Notes: generated by a model from the letters alone, not told the origin. 48,389 bases of DNA from Desulfurivibrionaceae bacterium (GCA_030145275.1 JAQYVV010000022.1:1-48389); one strand, 5' to 3'; shown: positions 1 through 9,087, counted from the first letter of the stretch. Translations and numbers: made by a program.

Positions 1-72
1 GGTATGCTACTCCCAGACGCCTTGGCTTTTATGTCAAGCCTTGACCTCGTAATTCCGGAAATGGATCGTTAA
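1..72 (+). CDS. nuoD: NADH-quinone oxidoreductase subunit D, C-terminal end (partial)
   Basis: An open frame enters from the left edge and stops with TAA at 70-72, giving 23 residues ending MSSLDLVIPEMDR. This fits the end of the NuoD/49-kDa family, whose members finish with a serine/isoleucine-leucine-aspartate stretch and a terminal DR. NuoD lines the quinone-binding cavity in the peripheral arm of complex I. The next gene, nuoH, starts 12 bases later, so no nuoE, F or G lies between, as in 11-subunit complexes. Only the tail is visible, so the call rests on this motif plus the position. Confidence 0.7.
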   Translation, partial: GMLLPDALAFMSSLDLVIPEMDR

Positions 73-84
73 GGAGTAATCTAT

Positions 85-1071
85 ATGGATGAATTAATTC
101 GACTACTCAGTTATTTTGTTGGGATTGCAGCCTTCCTGGGTTTCAACCTTGCATATCTTGGCTGGGTAGAAAGAAAAGGCGCTGGTCATATTCAACGCCG
201 TAATGGACCAAAAGAGGTGGGGCCATACGGCCTGATCCAACCACTGGCTGACGGACTTAAGCTCATGTCCAAACAGCTTATTGTGCCAGCCGCTGCCGAC
301 AAACCATTGTACATGGCAGCTCCAATTCTCGCCATGGTTCCGGCAGTCCTTCTTTTTGTCGCCATTCCCTTTGGCGAGGGAATTGTTCCACGCCAATTCG
401 ACTTCGGACTTTTGATGATCTTCGCCTTCGCAGCTTTTGCTGGACTCGCAGTTCTAATGGCGGGCTGGGGCTCAGGAAATAAGTATTCACTTATAGCTGG
501 AACAAGGGTCGTTTCTCAAAATATCGCCTTTGAAATCCCGATGCTGATCACGGCCATTACTGTAGTCATGATCACCGGCACCATGGATCTCAGCGAAATT
601 GTCAGACACCAGGCTGGCGGTTTCTGGCACTGGAATATCTTCCCACGGTTTGACAGTTCCCTCCTTATGCCCGTTTCTTTTCTTATTTTCTACATCTGTT
701 CAATGGCAGAAACCAACAGGGCTCCATTTGACCTTGGTGAGGCAGAAAGTGAATTAGTCGCGGGTTACCTAACAGAATACGGTGGCATGGGATTTGGCAT
801 CTTTATGATGGCAGAGTACGCTAATATAGTTATTGGCTGTAGCTTGACCACGATTCTCTTTCTCGGTGGCTGGCAGTGTCCTTTTGGTATTTTACCGGGT
901 CCTCACTGGTTTTTTATAAAGATGTATTTCCTTATTTGGTGTTTTGTCTGGATGCGTTGGACATTCCCCCGTGTGACACTATGGGGACTGCTTAACCTGT
1001 CTTGGAAATACCTTATTCCCTTTTCACTGGTAAATCTGCTGCTTACCGCCTTATTCATAAAGGTCTTTTGA
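85..1071 (+). CDS. nuoH: NADH-quinone oxidoreductase subunit H
   Basis: NuoH (328 aa) is the membrane subunit that joins the quinone site of complex I to the proton-pumping arm. About eight hydrophobic segments are visible. Family signatures are present: VERKGAGHIQRRNGP near residues 28-42 and ETNRAPFDLGEAESELVAGY at 209-228, the acidic loop facing the quinone channel. Length is normal. AAGGAG at 71-76 sits 8 bases before the ATG. The gene follows nuoD by 12 bases and ends two bases before nuoI, so it is inside one transcript. Confidence 0.97.
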   Translation: MDELIRLLSYFVGIAAFLGFNLAYLGWVERKGAGHIQRRNGPKEVGPYGLIQPLADGLKLMSKQLIVPAAADKPLYMAAPILAMVPAVLLFVAIPFGEGIVPRQFDFGLLMIFAFAAFAGLAVLMAGWGSGNKYSLIAGTRVVSQNIAFEIPMLITAITVVMITGTMDLSEIVRHQAGGFWHWNIFPRFDSSLLMPVSFLIFYICSMAETNRAPFDLGEAESELVAGYLTEYGGMGFGIFMMAEYANIVIGCSLTTILFLGGWQCPFGILPGPHWFFIKMYFLIWCFVWMRWTFPRVTLWGLLNLSWKYLIPFSLVNLLLTALFIKVF

Positions 1072-1073
1072 TT

Positions 1074-1676
1074 ATGTCCGGCTACTTTACAAATATCATT
1101 GACGGGTTAAAAAGTCTCGCCATCGGTTTAGGGATTACCAATAGGGAATTTCTTAAAAAACCGATCACCCTGCAGTATCCCCACGAGGCTCTCAAAATGA
1201 CGCCACGCTATAGGGGTCATATTGAGTTGCTTAAAAATCCAGAGACAGGGACGCACACCTGTATTTCCTGCGGGATGTGCGCCAACGGCTGCCCATCAAA
1301 GAGCATCACGATCAAATCAAAAAAGGTACCAGGAGTAAAAGGCAAGGTTCTGACCTCCTATATACTAGATTTCACCACCTGCAGCCTCTGCGGCCAATGT
1401 GTCGAAAACTGCAAACCAGCTGCCATTGACTTTTCCAATGCATATAATCTGGCCAGTACCAGAAAAGAAGATTTTATTTTCAATCTCCTAGAACGTCTGC
1501 ACCCAGAAGGTGTTCCAGAACCTGTTGTAGATCCTGAGTTACTAAAAAAAGAGAAAGAGAAAAAAGCTGCCGCAGCGCAAAAAGCAGCTGAGAAAAAAGC
1601 CGCCGCTGAGAAAAAAGCGGCTGAAGACGCTGCTGCAGAGAAAGGCGGCGAAGCCACAGCAGAGGAAAAAAGCTGA
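1074..1676 (+). CDS. nuoI: NADH-quinone oxidoreductase subunit I (2x[4Fe-4S])
   Basis: NuoI (200 aa) carries two [4Fe-4S] clusters passing electrons toward the quinone-proximal cluster of NuoB. Two ferredoxin motifs are visible, with cysteines 63, 66, 69, 73 and 103, 106, 109, 113. I chose the ATG at 1074, just after the nuoH stop; the open frame reaches further back to 1002, but that would overlap nuoH and add a non-family leader. The last 45 or so residues are an unusual Lys/Ala/Glu-rich tail (AEKKAAAEKKAAEDAAAEK), probably a charged helix and not part of the ferredoxin fold. The stop overlaps the nuoJ start. Confidence 0.95.
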   Translation: MSGYFTNIIDGLKSLAIGLGITNREFLKKPITLQYPHEALKMTPRYRGHIELLKNPETGTHTCISCGMCANGCPSKSITIKSKKVPGVKGKVLTSYILDFTTCSLCGQCVENCKPAAIDFSNAYNLASTRKEDFIFNLLERLHPEGVPEPVVDPELLKKEKEKKAAAAQKAAEKKAAAEKKAAEDAAAEKGGEATAEEKS

Positions 1677-2206
1677 TGAACCCATCACTGTTTTCGCCGG
1701 AAGGCCTCGCCGAGGTCATATTCCTGATCCTGATAGGCACAACGATTCTCGGAGCATCCATTGCAACCCTATCCAAGAGACTTATTCGCAGCGTCATTGG
1801 TCTTGCTATCTGCTTTCTTGGGGTTGGCGGACTCTACTATTTTCTGAACAGCCCATTTGTAGCGATGATGCAGCTCTTAATTTACGTTGGGGCTGTCTGC
1901 ATTACCATGACTTTTGCAATCATGCTTGCAGAGCCTGACGATGAAAAAGCGTCCCGCAAGTATAAAAGTGTAAGCACCTGGGCTGCTGCACCGCTAGGCG
2001 GTTTAATTGCATATGGCCTTAGTCGCCTTGCTATTCAAGGGCAATGGCTCGCCCCAGCAGAAAAAATCAATAGCGGTTCAGTTAAAGATCTAGGAATGAG
2101 CCTATTAAATGAATACAGCATGGTTTTCGAACTTATCTCCATTGTCCTGTTGGTTTCTATCATAGGCTCCCTGGCATTGGCAAGAGTTGGGAGGAGAAAA
2201 CAATAA
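1676..2206 (+). CDS. nuoJ: NADH-quinone oxidoreductase subunit J
   Basis: NuoJ (176 aa) is a small membrane subunit next to NuoH and NuoK in complex I. Five hydrophobic segments can be drawn, and the conserved third segment reads MMQLLIYVGAVCITMTFAIM. Length matches the family. The ATG overlaps the nuoI stop (TGATG), and the TAA overlaps the nuoK start (TAATG), which indicates translational coupling. Confidence 0.94.
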   Translation: MNPSLFSPEGLAEVIFLILIGTTILGASIATLSKRLIRSVIGLAICFLGVGGLYYFLNSPFVAMMQLLIYVGAVCITMTFAIMLAEPDDEKASRKYKSVSTWAAAPLGGLIAYGLSRLAIQGQWLAPAEKINSGSVKDLGMSLLNEYSMVFELISIVLLVSIIGSLALARVGRRKQ

Positions 2207-2526
2207 TGTTAACTATTAGTGCGCACCTCAATACCTATCTTATCATTGGGGCAATATTGTTCGGTTTTGGTATTTTTGGACTGTTACACCGTCCGAGTCT
2301 GATTGGAATGCTTATCTCTGTGGAACTTATTCTCAGCGGAGCTTCTGTTAACTTTATGGCATTTAATCATTTTCTTGCTCCAGACCCCACGGTCGGGCAG
2401 ATCTTCACCCTCTTTATTATGGGAATAGCCGCAGCCGAGGCAGCAATAGCATTAAGCATCGTTATTGCGGTTTATCGAAACTACCAATCCATTGACGCCG
2501 ACGATCTAACCGATCTCAAAGGATAG
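2206..2526 (+). CDS. nuoK: NADH-quinone oxidoreductase subunit K
   Basis: NuoK (106 aa; family about 100) is related to MrpC and lies between NuoJ and the antiporter-like subunits. Three membrane helices are visible. Conserved glutamates sit in the second helix (GMLISVELILSG) and the third (GIAAAEAAIALSIV); both matter for proton movement in studied homologues. It overlaps the nuoJ stop by one base. Confidence 0.95.
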   Translation: MLTISAHLNTYLIIGAILFGFGIFGLLHRPSLIGMLISVELILSGASVNFMAFNHFLAPDPTVGQIFTLFIMGIAAAEAAIALSIVIAVYRNYQSIDADDLTDLKG

Positions 2527-2538
2527 AGCGAGGAAATT

Positions 2539-4032
2539 ATGGACGTATCTACTACCCCAGAAATTGTCGTTTCCATTAAGCTACTGCTAGCAATACTGGT
2601 ACCACTTGTTACAGCAGTAGCCGTCATGCTGACCGGGCAAAAACCAAATCTCAGAGAATCTTGCTCCGTGGTTGGCGCAGTAATCATGTTTAGCATTATT
2701 TTCTCTTTAGTCCCTGACGTCCTTGGAGGGAAAACTCTCCTGTTCAACATGTTCAACATCTTGCCTGGAGTTAGTGTCACCCTGAGAGCAGATGCTTTCT
2801 CAATGATATTTGCCCTGGTTGCATCTTTCCTTTGGATTTTGGCAGCATTTTATTCAATGGGATATATGCGGGGCCTACAAGAACACGCCCAAACCAGATT
2901 TAATGCCTGTTTTGCCCTGTCATTGTTTGGTGCGATAGGCTGCGCCTTTGCCGATAATCTCTTCACCCTGTATCTCTTTTACGAGATAGTATCCATATGT
3001 ACCTATCCTCTGGTTGCCCACCATCAAGATAAAGAGGGGTACGCCGGGGCCCGCAAGTATATTGTCTACTTGACCACCACTGCCAAATTTTTTCTCCTGC
3101 CTGCCATGATCTTAATATATGTGCTCACAGGAACCCTTGATTTTGCCAACAATATATCAACTGGTATTTTATCTCCGGAGATTAACTCAACCGTAGTCAC
3201 TATTCTATATATTTGCTGCATCTTCGGTTTTGCAAAAAACGGTATTATGCCATTCCACAACTGGCTGCCGGGTGCAATGGTTGCCCCGACACCTGTTTCA
3301 GCCCTTCTTCATGCGGTGGCTGTTGTTAAAGTAGGGGTCTTCTCAACCACCCGAGTTATGCTCTACGTTTTTGGTGTTGATACAATGTCCGCCCTTAACT
3401 TAGGCATTCCAACTGCCTATTTTGTTTCTTTTACTATCCTAGCTGCTTCAATTATCGCACTGAGCAAGACAAACCTCAAGGCTCGGCTCGCCTATTCAAC
3501 GATTAGCCAATTATCCTATATCATTCTAGGTGTGGCGCTTTTGACTCCAACCGCAATCGAAGGTGGACTCGTTCACATTGCCAACCACGCCTTTTCTAAA
3601 ATAACCCTCTTCTTTTGTGCTGGCGCAATCTATGTTGCCAGCCACAAAAAGGACATTACAGAGATGGGCGGGCTCGGAAGAACCATGCCTTTTACCTTTG
3701 CGGCGTTTGGCATTGCCTCCCTATCTATGATAGGGGTCCCGCCGGTGGCAGGATTTGTAACAAAATGGTATCTGCTGGTCGGCTCCATGGAGGCCCACCA
3801 GATTGGCATCCTCCTGGTTCTGTTAACTTCAACCATGCTGAATGTTGGATATTTTGCTCCGGTCACCTATCAGGCTTTTTTTGGAAAACGGCCAGCAGGT
3901 GAAAAGTTTGAGGGTATCAAGGAGGCTCCACTATCAATGTTAATCCCATTGATGATTGCGGCTTTAATCTCCATAATTATTGGTATATTTCCGGATTTCA
4001 TGATGAATTTTGTCAAGGCGGTGACAGGATGA
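2539..4032 (+). CDS. Antiporter-like complex I subunit, MrpD/NuoM type (first of four)
   Basis: 497 aa with about 14 hydrophobic segments, belonging to the proton-conducting transporter family (NuoL/M/N, MrpA/D). The key channel glutamate is in LYLFYEIVSICTYPL (Glu149), and the channel lysine is in the helix ending VVKVGVF (Lys264). HNWLPGAMVAPTPVSALLHA is the broken-helix signature. It stands where nuoL normally stands, yet it lacks the long C-terminal lateral helix of NuoL and reads more like MrpD. Its stop overlaps the next gene by four bases (ATGATATTAG context). Together with the three later paralogues it raises the count of pumping modules to four. I leave the symbol open because L and M labels are ambiguous here. 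Confidence 0.9.
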   Translation: MDVSTTPEIVVSIKLLLAILVPLVTAVAVMLTGQKPNLRESCSVVGAVIMFSIIFSLVPDVLGGKTLLFNMFNILPGVSVTLRADAFSMIFALVASFLWILAAFYSMGYMRGLQEHAQTRFNACFALSLFGAIGCAFADNLFTLYLFYEIVSICTYPLVAHHQDKEGYAGARKYIVYLTTTAKFFLLPAMILIYVLTGTLDFANNISTGILSPEINSTVVTILYICCIFGFAKNGIMPFHNWLPGAMVAPTPVSALLHAVAVVKVGVFSTTRVMLYVFGVDTMSALNLGIPTAYFVSFTILAASIIALSKTNLKARLAYSTISQLSYIILGVALLTPTAIEGGLVHIANHAFSKITLFFCAGAIYVASHKKDITEMGGLGRTMPFTFAAFGIASLSMIGVPPVAGFVTKWYLLVGSMEAHQIGILLVLLTSTMLNVGYFAPVTYQAFFGKRPAGEKFEGIKEAPLSMLIPLMIAALISIIIGIFPDFMMNFVKAVTG

Positions 4033-4274
4033 TATTAGAGTTTATTGAATTTATCAGAGCCCGTTCCGGGACGATGCTTAAAATATGTTTTGGTGTTTTA
4101 GCATCTCTTGTGGTCATAGATGCATTTGTGGACAAACACCATGCCCATACCATGGCTGAGCATATTCCTGGTTTCTGGTCTCTTTTTGGTTTTCTCTCTT
4201 GCTGTGTTTTGATCCTAGTAGCTAAATGGTTCGGCAGACAGGGAATTGAAACCCGGGAGGATTTTTATGATTGA
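4029..4274 (+). CDS. Small two-helix membrane protein inside the complex I operon
   Basis: An 81-residue protein overlapping the preceding antiporter-like gene by 4 bases and the following one by 8 bases. Two hydrophobic stretches are visible: about residues 15-31 (MLKICFGVLASLVVIDAF) and 48-66 (FWSLFGFLSCCVLILVAKWF), joined by a His-rich loop (DKHHAHTMAEH). I do not recognise a named family. Tight coupling on both sides suggests a structural accessory of the membrane arm, possibly bridging two antiporter-like subunits. It is not one of the 14 standard Nuo proteins. Confidence 0.8.
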   Translation: MILEFIEFIRARSGTMLKICFGVLASLVVIDAFVDKHHAHTMAEHIPGFWSLFGFLSCCVLILVAKWFGRQGIETREDFYD

Positions 4275-6045
4275 TAGCTGGTTGCATCCTTCCCTAATTC
4301 TTATTGCCGGCGGTTTACTTTTACCGCTAATCAAAGGATACCCAAGAAAGTTTTTTCTTCTTATGGTACCTGTACTTGCTTTCATTAACATCTGGCAATT
4401 TACTCCCCATGGCACCTTTGGTGTAGTTCAGTTTATGGATTGGACTCTTACCTTTGGCCGAGTTGATAGTCTAAGTCAGGTCTTTGCCTATATTATGGGC
4501 CTGATGTGCATTATTGGAACCCTATATAGTCTACATGTTAAGGATGACGTTCAGCATATTGCTGCCTGGTTTTATGTTGCCGGTTCACTTGGTGTTATCT
4601 ATGCTGGTGACTATCTGGTCCTTTTTCTCTTCTGGGAATTGATGGCTTTTGCCTCCGTCTTTCTTATCTGGTTTAGAAAAAGTAAAGACTCAACCGCAGT
4701 TGGTTTCAGATATCTTCTTATACACACATTAGGAGGTCTTGTCCTGCTAGGTGGCTTTATGCTCCGCTACCAGGCCGTTGGAGACCTTAGTTTCAACCAC
4801 CTGGATGTTACAAATCCTCAATTATATACCTATCTCATTCTCATAGGCTTTATGTTAAATGCAGCGGTTCCACCGCTCCATTCCTGGCTACCGGATGCAT
4901 ACAGTGAGGCAACGGTTACCGGTGCAGTCTTTATGTGTGCATTTACCACGAAGACTGCCATTTACGCCCTAGCCCGCGGCTTTTCCGGTATGGAAATCCT
5001 GATTCCCCTTGGAGTCATTATGGCAGTTTATGGTATTATATATGCCATTTTACAAAATGACTGTCGTAAACTCCTGGCCTGGGAAATTGTCAGTCAGGTT
5101 GGCTACATGGTTGTTGGTGTCGGGATAGGCACTGAACTCGCGATAAACGGAACATGTGCACACGCTTTTGCCCATATTCTCTATAAAGGTCTCTTGTTTA
5201 TGGGCTGCGGTTCAGTCCTCTACATGACTGGAAAAAGCAAATTCTCTGAACTTGGCGGCCTATATAAAAAGATGCCCATGGCCTTTGCTTTGACTTTAAT
5301 AGGCGGCCTGGCTATTTCAGCCTTTCCATTCTTCTCCGGCTTTGTGACCAAATCCATGATAATTTCGGCTGGATTCAGTGAACATCTACTTTGGGTAGGT
5401 TTCCTCCTGACGATGGTCTCCGCCGGTACCTTTCTGCTCACCGGCCTCAGGATTCCATATTTTATCTTTTTTGGCGAAAACAGATGTAGTGATGAGACCT
5501 GGGAAAAAGCAGGAGAACCACCATGGAATATGCTTGCTGCCATGGGTGTTGCGGCCTTCCTCTGCGTATTGATCGGATCATATACCCCGTATCTATACAG
5601 TATGCTGCCGTATCAGGTTGATTATCACCCATATTCTGCCTATCACCTCTCAGAAACCATGCAACTTCTACTTTTTACAGGACTGGGATTTTATTTACTG
5701 AGAGAAAAACTAACCCCACTGAACGTCATTACCTTAGATATAGACTGGTTCTATCGTATGGGTGGAAGAGGTTTTTTCTGGCTTGCCAGCCGACCAATTC
5801 AGTTTGTAGACAGTTGTGTCAGTGAAGCATATCGAGCCGTTGGTTTGATTCCTTTGATGACAATAAGTCGCTTCTGGTCCTGGTTCGATTGGCATGCTAT
5901 TGACGGCGTTATTGATGGGATTGCCCGTTCGGTTCGAGGTCTTGGCAGCAGTGTGCGCCGGGTACAGAGTGGTCAGATGCAATACAACCTATTTTGGGCT
6001 GTTTCGTTAATTACTGTAGTACTTATTGCTTACGTTTTAGTCTAA
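4267..6045 (+). CDS. Antiporter-like complex I subunit with NuoL-type C-terminal extension (second of four)
   Basis: 592 aa. The core is the proton-conducting transporter fold: FLFWELMAFASVFLIW holds the channel glutamate, PPLHSWLPDAYSEATVTGAV the broken helix, and HILYKGLLFMG the distal lysine. After the last core helix come about 85 mostly amphipathic residues (from DIDWFYR to SVRRVQSGQMQYN) and a final membrane helix, the plan by which NuoL lays a lateral helix along its neighbours. I chose the ATG at 4267 because GGGAGG ends at 4260, seven bases before; the frame also offers 4246. It may be the true distal NuoL although a paralogue occupies the usual nuoL position. Confidence 0.88.
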   Translation: MIDSWLHPSLILIAGGLLLPLIKGYPRKFFLLMVPVLAFINIWQFTPHGTFGVVQFMDWTLTFGRVDSLSQVFAYIMGLMCIIGTLYSLHVKDDVQHIAAWFYVAGSLGVIYAGDYLVLFLFWELMAFASVFLIWFRKSKDSTAVGFRYLLIHTLGGLVLLGGFMLRYQAVGDLSFNHLDVTNPQLYTYLILIGFMLNAAVPPLHSWLPDAYSEATVTGAVFMCAFTTKTAIYALARGFSGMEILIPLGVIMAVYGIIYAILQNDCRKLLAWEIVSQVGYMVVGVGIGTELAINGTCAHAFAHILYKGLLFMGCGSVLYMTGKSKFSELGGLYKKMPMAFALTLIGGLAISAFPFFSGFVTKSMIISAGFSEHLLWVGFLLTMVSAGTFLLTGLRIPYFIFFGENRCSDETWEKAGEPPWNMLAAMGVAAFLCVLIGSYTPYLYSMLPYQVDYHPYSAYHLSETMQLLLFTGLGFYLLREKLTPLNVITLDIDWFYRMGGRGFFWLASRPIQFVDSCVSEAYRAVGLIPLMTISRFWSWFDWHAIDGVIDGIARSVRGLGSSVRRVQSGQMQYNLFWAVSLITVVLIAYVLV

Positions 6046-6068
6046 TCTATCACGAGGTTTTCTAAAAA

Positions 6069-7583
6069 ATGGACTTTTTGATTCTTAATGAGGGCTTTCC
6101 ACTGCTAAGTGTGCTCATCTTTTTGCCACTGGCTGGTGCTCTTGTCGCTTTGCTCCTTAATAATGACGATGCTTCAAGGCTTTGGGCTCTATTTGTTACA
6201 ACAGTCAACGCCCTTATCTCCATCCCTCTATTTAGCAGCTTTAATTTAGATACCGCCAAGTATCAATTCGCAGAACATTACGAATGGATTCCCTCCTTTG
6301 ATATTTACTACACTATTGGAGTTGATGGCATAAGCCTTCTTCTTGTCCTGCTTACCACCCTAATTATGCCTCTTTGTGTTTTGGGATCCTGGAATTACAT
6401 TAAGACCAGGGTTAAACCTTTCATGATTTGCTTAATGATTATGGAAACCTCGATGCTCGGTGTCTTCTGTGCCCTTGACTTCGCCCTCTTCTACATTCTC
6501 TGGGAGGCAATGCTGATCCCAATGTACCTGCTTATTGGTATTTGGGGAGGACCTCGCAAGGTCTATGCTTCAATTAAATTCTTCCTCTATACCTTAGCCG
6601 GCTCAGTGATGCTTCTTGTGGCAATTATTGCCCTATATCTTCACACCGGATCCTTCAGTATTCCTAATATGATGGGCCAAGCATACTCCTCAACCTTTCA
6701 GATTTGGGTCTTCCTTGCCTTCTTTCTTGCTTTTGCTATTAAAGTTCCCATGTTTCCATTTCACACATGGCTTCCAGCAGCACACGTTGAAGCACCGACT
6801 GCTGGCTCTGTTATCCTTGCCTCTGTCTTGCTTAAGATGGGAACATACGGTTTCCTTCGCTTTTGCCTGCCTATAACTCCAGAAGCTACAATTACCATGA
6901 TGCCTTATGTACTATGGCTATCCATTGCAGGAATTTTATACGGAGGTTTTACAGCCTTGGCGCAAAAGGATATGAAAAAACTCATTGCCTATTCCAGTGT
7001 AGGTCACATGGGTTTTGTAACTCTAGGGATTTTTGTTCTCAACACTAATGGGGTTGAAGGAGCAATTATTCAAATGATCAATCATGGTGTAACCACCGGA
7101 GCCCTTTTTCTCTGTGTGGGAATGATCTATGAAAGAACTCATAGCCGGGAACTTGCCGACGCAGCTGGTATTGGCAAGCACATGCCTATTTTTGTGACAT
7201 TCCTTGCCTTTTTCTCCCTTTCGTCCCTTGCTTTTCCTGCAACCAACTCATTTGTAGGCGAGTTTCTTATTCTTGCCGGCGCTTTTACTCACAATAAAAT
7301 TATTGCAGCCTTCGCTATCCCTGGCGCAGTCCTTGCCGCAGCTTACATGCTCCGTATGTTGCAGAAAGTCATCTGGGGCGGAACCAATAACCCAACCCAC
7401 ACATTGTCAGATCTTGGAATGCGTGAGATTGTAGTCCTTGCACCATTGTTAGCATTTGTATTCTGGATTGGATTAGCTCCACAGCCTTTTATGGATGTTA
7501 TGCATACCTCCGTAGCCCATTTGCTTAATCAAGTGGGGGTAGATCAAGGTCCATCTGCTTTAGCCCAAATGATTGGAAAATAA
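6069..7583 (+). CDS. nuoM: NADH-quinone oxidoreductase subunit M
   Basis: NuoM (504 aa) is an antiporter-like proton-translocating subunit of the complex I membrane arm. Family marks include YILWEAMLIPMYLLIGIWGG (channel glutamate on helix 5), PMFPFHTWLPAAHVEAPTAG, SVILASVLLKMGTYG (channel lysine) and KKLIAYSSVGHMGF. Length is typical. The gene starts 23 bases after the previous one and is followed 20 bases later by nuoN, with AAAGGAATA before that start. Confidence 0.96.
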   Translation: MDFLILNEGFPLLSVLIFLPLAGALVALLLNNDDASRLWALFVTTVNALISIPLFSSFNLDTAKYQFAEHYEWIPSFDIYYTIGVDGISLLLVLLTTLIMPLCVLGSWNYIKTRVKPFMICLMIMETSMLGVFCALDFALFYILWEAMLIPMYLLIGIWGGPRKVYASIKFFLYTLAGSVMLLVAIIALYLHTGSFSIPNMMGQAYSSTFQIWVFLAFFLAFAIKVPMFPFHTWLPAAHVEAPTAGSVILASVLLKMGTYGFLRFCLPITPEATITMMPYVLWLSIAGILYGGFTALAQKDMKKLIAYSSVGHMGFVTLGIFVLNTNGVEGAIIQMINHGVTTGALFLCVGMIYERTHSRELADAAGIGKHMPIFVTFLAFFSLSSLAFPATNSFVGEFLILAGAFTHNKIIAAFAIPGAVLAAAYMLRMLQKVIWGGTNNPTHTLSDLGMREIVVLAPLLAFVFWIGLAPQPFMDVMHTSVAHLLNQVGVDQGPSALAQMIGK

Positions 7584-7603
7584 ATTTCTTAAAGGAATAA
7601 TCT

Positions 7604-9025
7604 ATGAAACTCATGTTGTTCGCGCCTGAGTTATTTATGCTGCTTGGCAGCCTGTTAATCTTCTTTTTCAGCCTAGCAAATGATGATGGGAAGAAAAGCA
7701 GAAGCGTCGCTATTGCCACTTCAATAGGTGCAATTATCCTTTGTTTTATATGCTTAAACAAAAGCGGACTTCTATTCTTCAAGGCATACCAGATTGATCT
7801 ATTCTCACAACTGTTCAAGCTAACAATTGCCATAGGAACGGCTGCGGTTATCCTTTTTAGCCGTGATTTAAAAGGTATTCAGGAAAAAATAAGGCCAGAA
7901 TATTATCTCTTCCTTATCTTAAGCAGCCTTGGCCTGATGATGCTGGTTAGTTCTGTGGAACTGATCTCCTTGTTTATCGCTCTTGAACTCTCCTCATTCT
8001 GTCTCTACCTCTTAGTACCGATGCGCGATGACCAGCAAGGCCTTCGCACCCAAATGGAGTCCGCCATCAAGTATATTTTCTATGGGGTTATCGCCACAGG
8101 TATTATGCTCTTTGGCATGAGTTATCTGTTCGGGCTGACCGGCACAACTTACCTTAATGAACTTATACCCAAACTACACACTCTTGGAAGCGAGCCTGCT
8201 GCCATTGCAGGAATTGCTATGGTTCTATGTGGATTTTTCTTTAAACTGGCTGTCTTTCCTTTCCACTTTTGGGTACCAGATGTCTATCAAGGTGCATCAA
8301 ATGAGACCACAGCCTTTATCGCCTCCGTACCAAAACTCGGCGCAGTTGCAATGCTCATCAGAATCACAACCCTGGCAGCACCTCAAAGTGAAGCCCTTGT
8401 GACCATGTTTGTGGTGCTCGCAGTATGCTCTATGTTTTACGGCAACCTCAGTGCCTTGGTGCAGAAAGACATTAAAAGAATGCTTGGTTTTTCTGGTATT
8501 GCCCATGCAGGTTTTATACTCCTCGGTCTCTTAACCATGAAGGACACGGGCTATGCCACCTCCATTTATTACATTTTTGGTTACTTAGTCATGAATCTTG
8601 CCTGTTTTCTGGTTATCTGTTCTGTCTCCAGCAAAGGGGAGAATGTAACTATTAATGATCTGAGCGGTTTGCATAAACGGGCGCCTCTTTTGGCCTTGAC
8701 CATGGCTATTGGCATGTTTGCCCTTGCAGGGATTCCACCTTTCGTCGGCTTTATGGGTAAATTTATGCTGCTGACCGGCGCCTTACAGGATGGACAACTC
8801 ACTCTGGTTATCCTGGCAGCGCTAAATACCGCCATAGCCATCTACTACTATCTTTCTGTTGTGAAAGTTACCTATTGTAACAGCCCCGATGGCCATGAGG
8901 ATATTACTGTTCCTCTCATGACAAAAACAGTTAGCATAGGATTGATACTTGCGATAATACTTATGGGTGTCATGCCTTCTAAGATTCTCGCAATTGCTAC
9001 TACTGCTGTTCAAGGAATATTATAG
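7604..9025 (+). CDS. nuoN: NADH-quinone oxidoreductase subunit N
   Basis: NuoN (473 aa) is the antiporter-like subunit closest to NuoK. Visible signatures are LISLFIALELSSFCLYLLVP (channel glutamate), FPFHFWVPDVYQGA with the broken helix, KDIKRMLGFSGIAHAGF and a late GIPPFVGFMGKFMLL. It is the last gene of the operon: a strong hairpin with a T-run follows 31 bases after the stop. Confidence 0.96.
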   Translation: MKLMLFAPELFMLLGSLLIFFFSLANDDGKKSRSVAIATSIGAIILCFICLNKSGLLFFKAYQIDLFSQLFKLTIAIGTAAVILFSRDLKGIQEKIRPEYYLFLILSSLGLMMLVSSVELISLFIALELSSFCLYLLVPMRDDQQGLRTQMESAIKYIFYGVIATGIMLFGMSYLFGLTGTTYLNELIPKLHTLGSEPAAIAGIAMVLCGFFFKLAVFPFHFWVPDVYQGASNETTAFIASVPKLGAVAMLIRITTLAAPQSEALVTMFVVLAVCSMFYGNLSALVQKDIKRMLGFSGIAHAGFILLGLLTMKDTGYATSIYYIFGYLVMNLACFLVICSVSSKGENVTINDLSGLHKRAPLLALTMAIGMFALAGIPPFVGFMGKFMLLTGALQDGQLTLVILAALNTAIAIYYYLSVVKVTYCNSPDGHEDITVPLMTKTVSIGLILAIILMGVMPSKILAIATTAVQGIL

Positions 9026-9056
9026 AAAAAAGTTAAGATTAAACTTAGTACTTTAA

Positions 9057-9087
9057 GGCAGCCCCTTTCAAGGCTGCCTTTTTTTTT
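9057..9087 (+). terminator. Rho-independent terminator after nuoN
   Basis: GGCAGCC (9057-9063) pairs perfectly with GGCTGCC (9072-9078) over an 8-base loop, followed by nine T residues. It closes the nuo operon. TTAGTACTTTAAGG just upstream resembles one arm of the dispersed repeat described elsewhere. Confidence 0.93.

Noticed and set aside
1358..1657. Minus-strand Ala/Ser/Phe-rich open frame over nuoI
   Set aside because: It is the shadow of the Lys/Ala-rich NuoI tail, with low-complexity composition and no ribosome site.
9044..9056. TTAGTACTTTAAG before the nuoN terminator as a sixth repeat copy
   Set aside because: A single arm without a partner; likely chance or a remnant.
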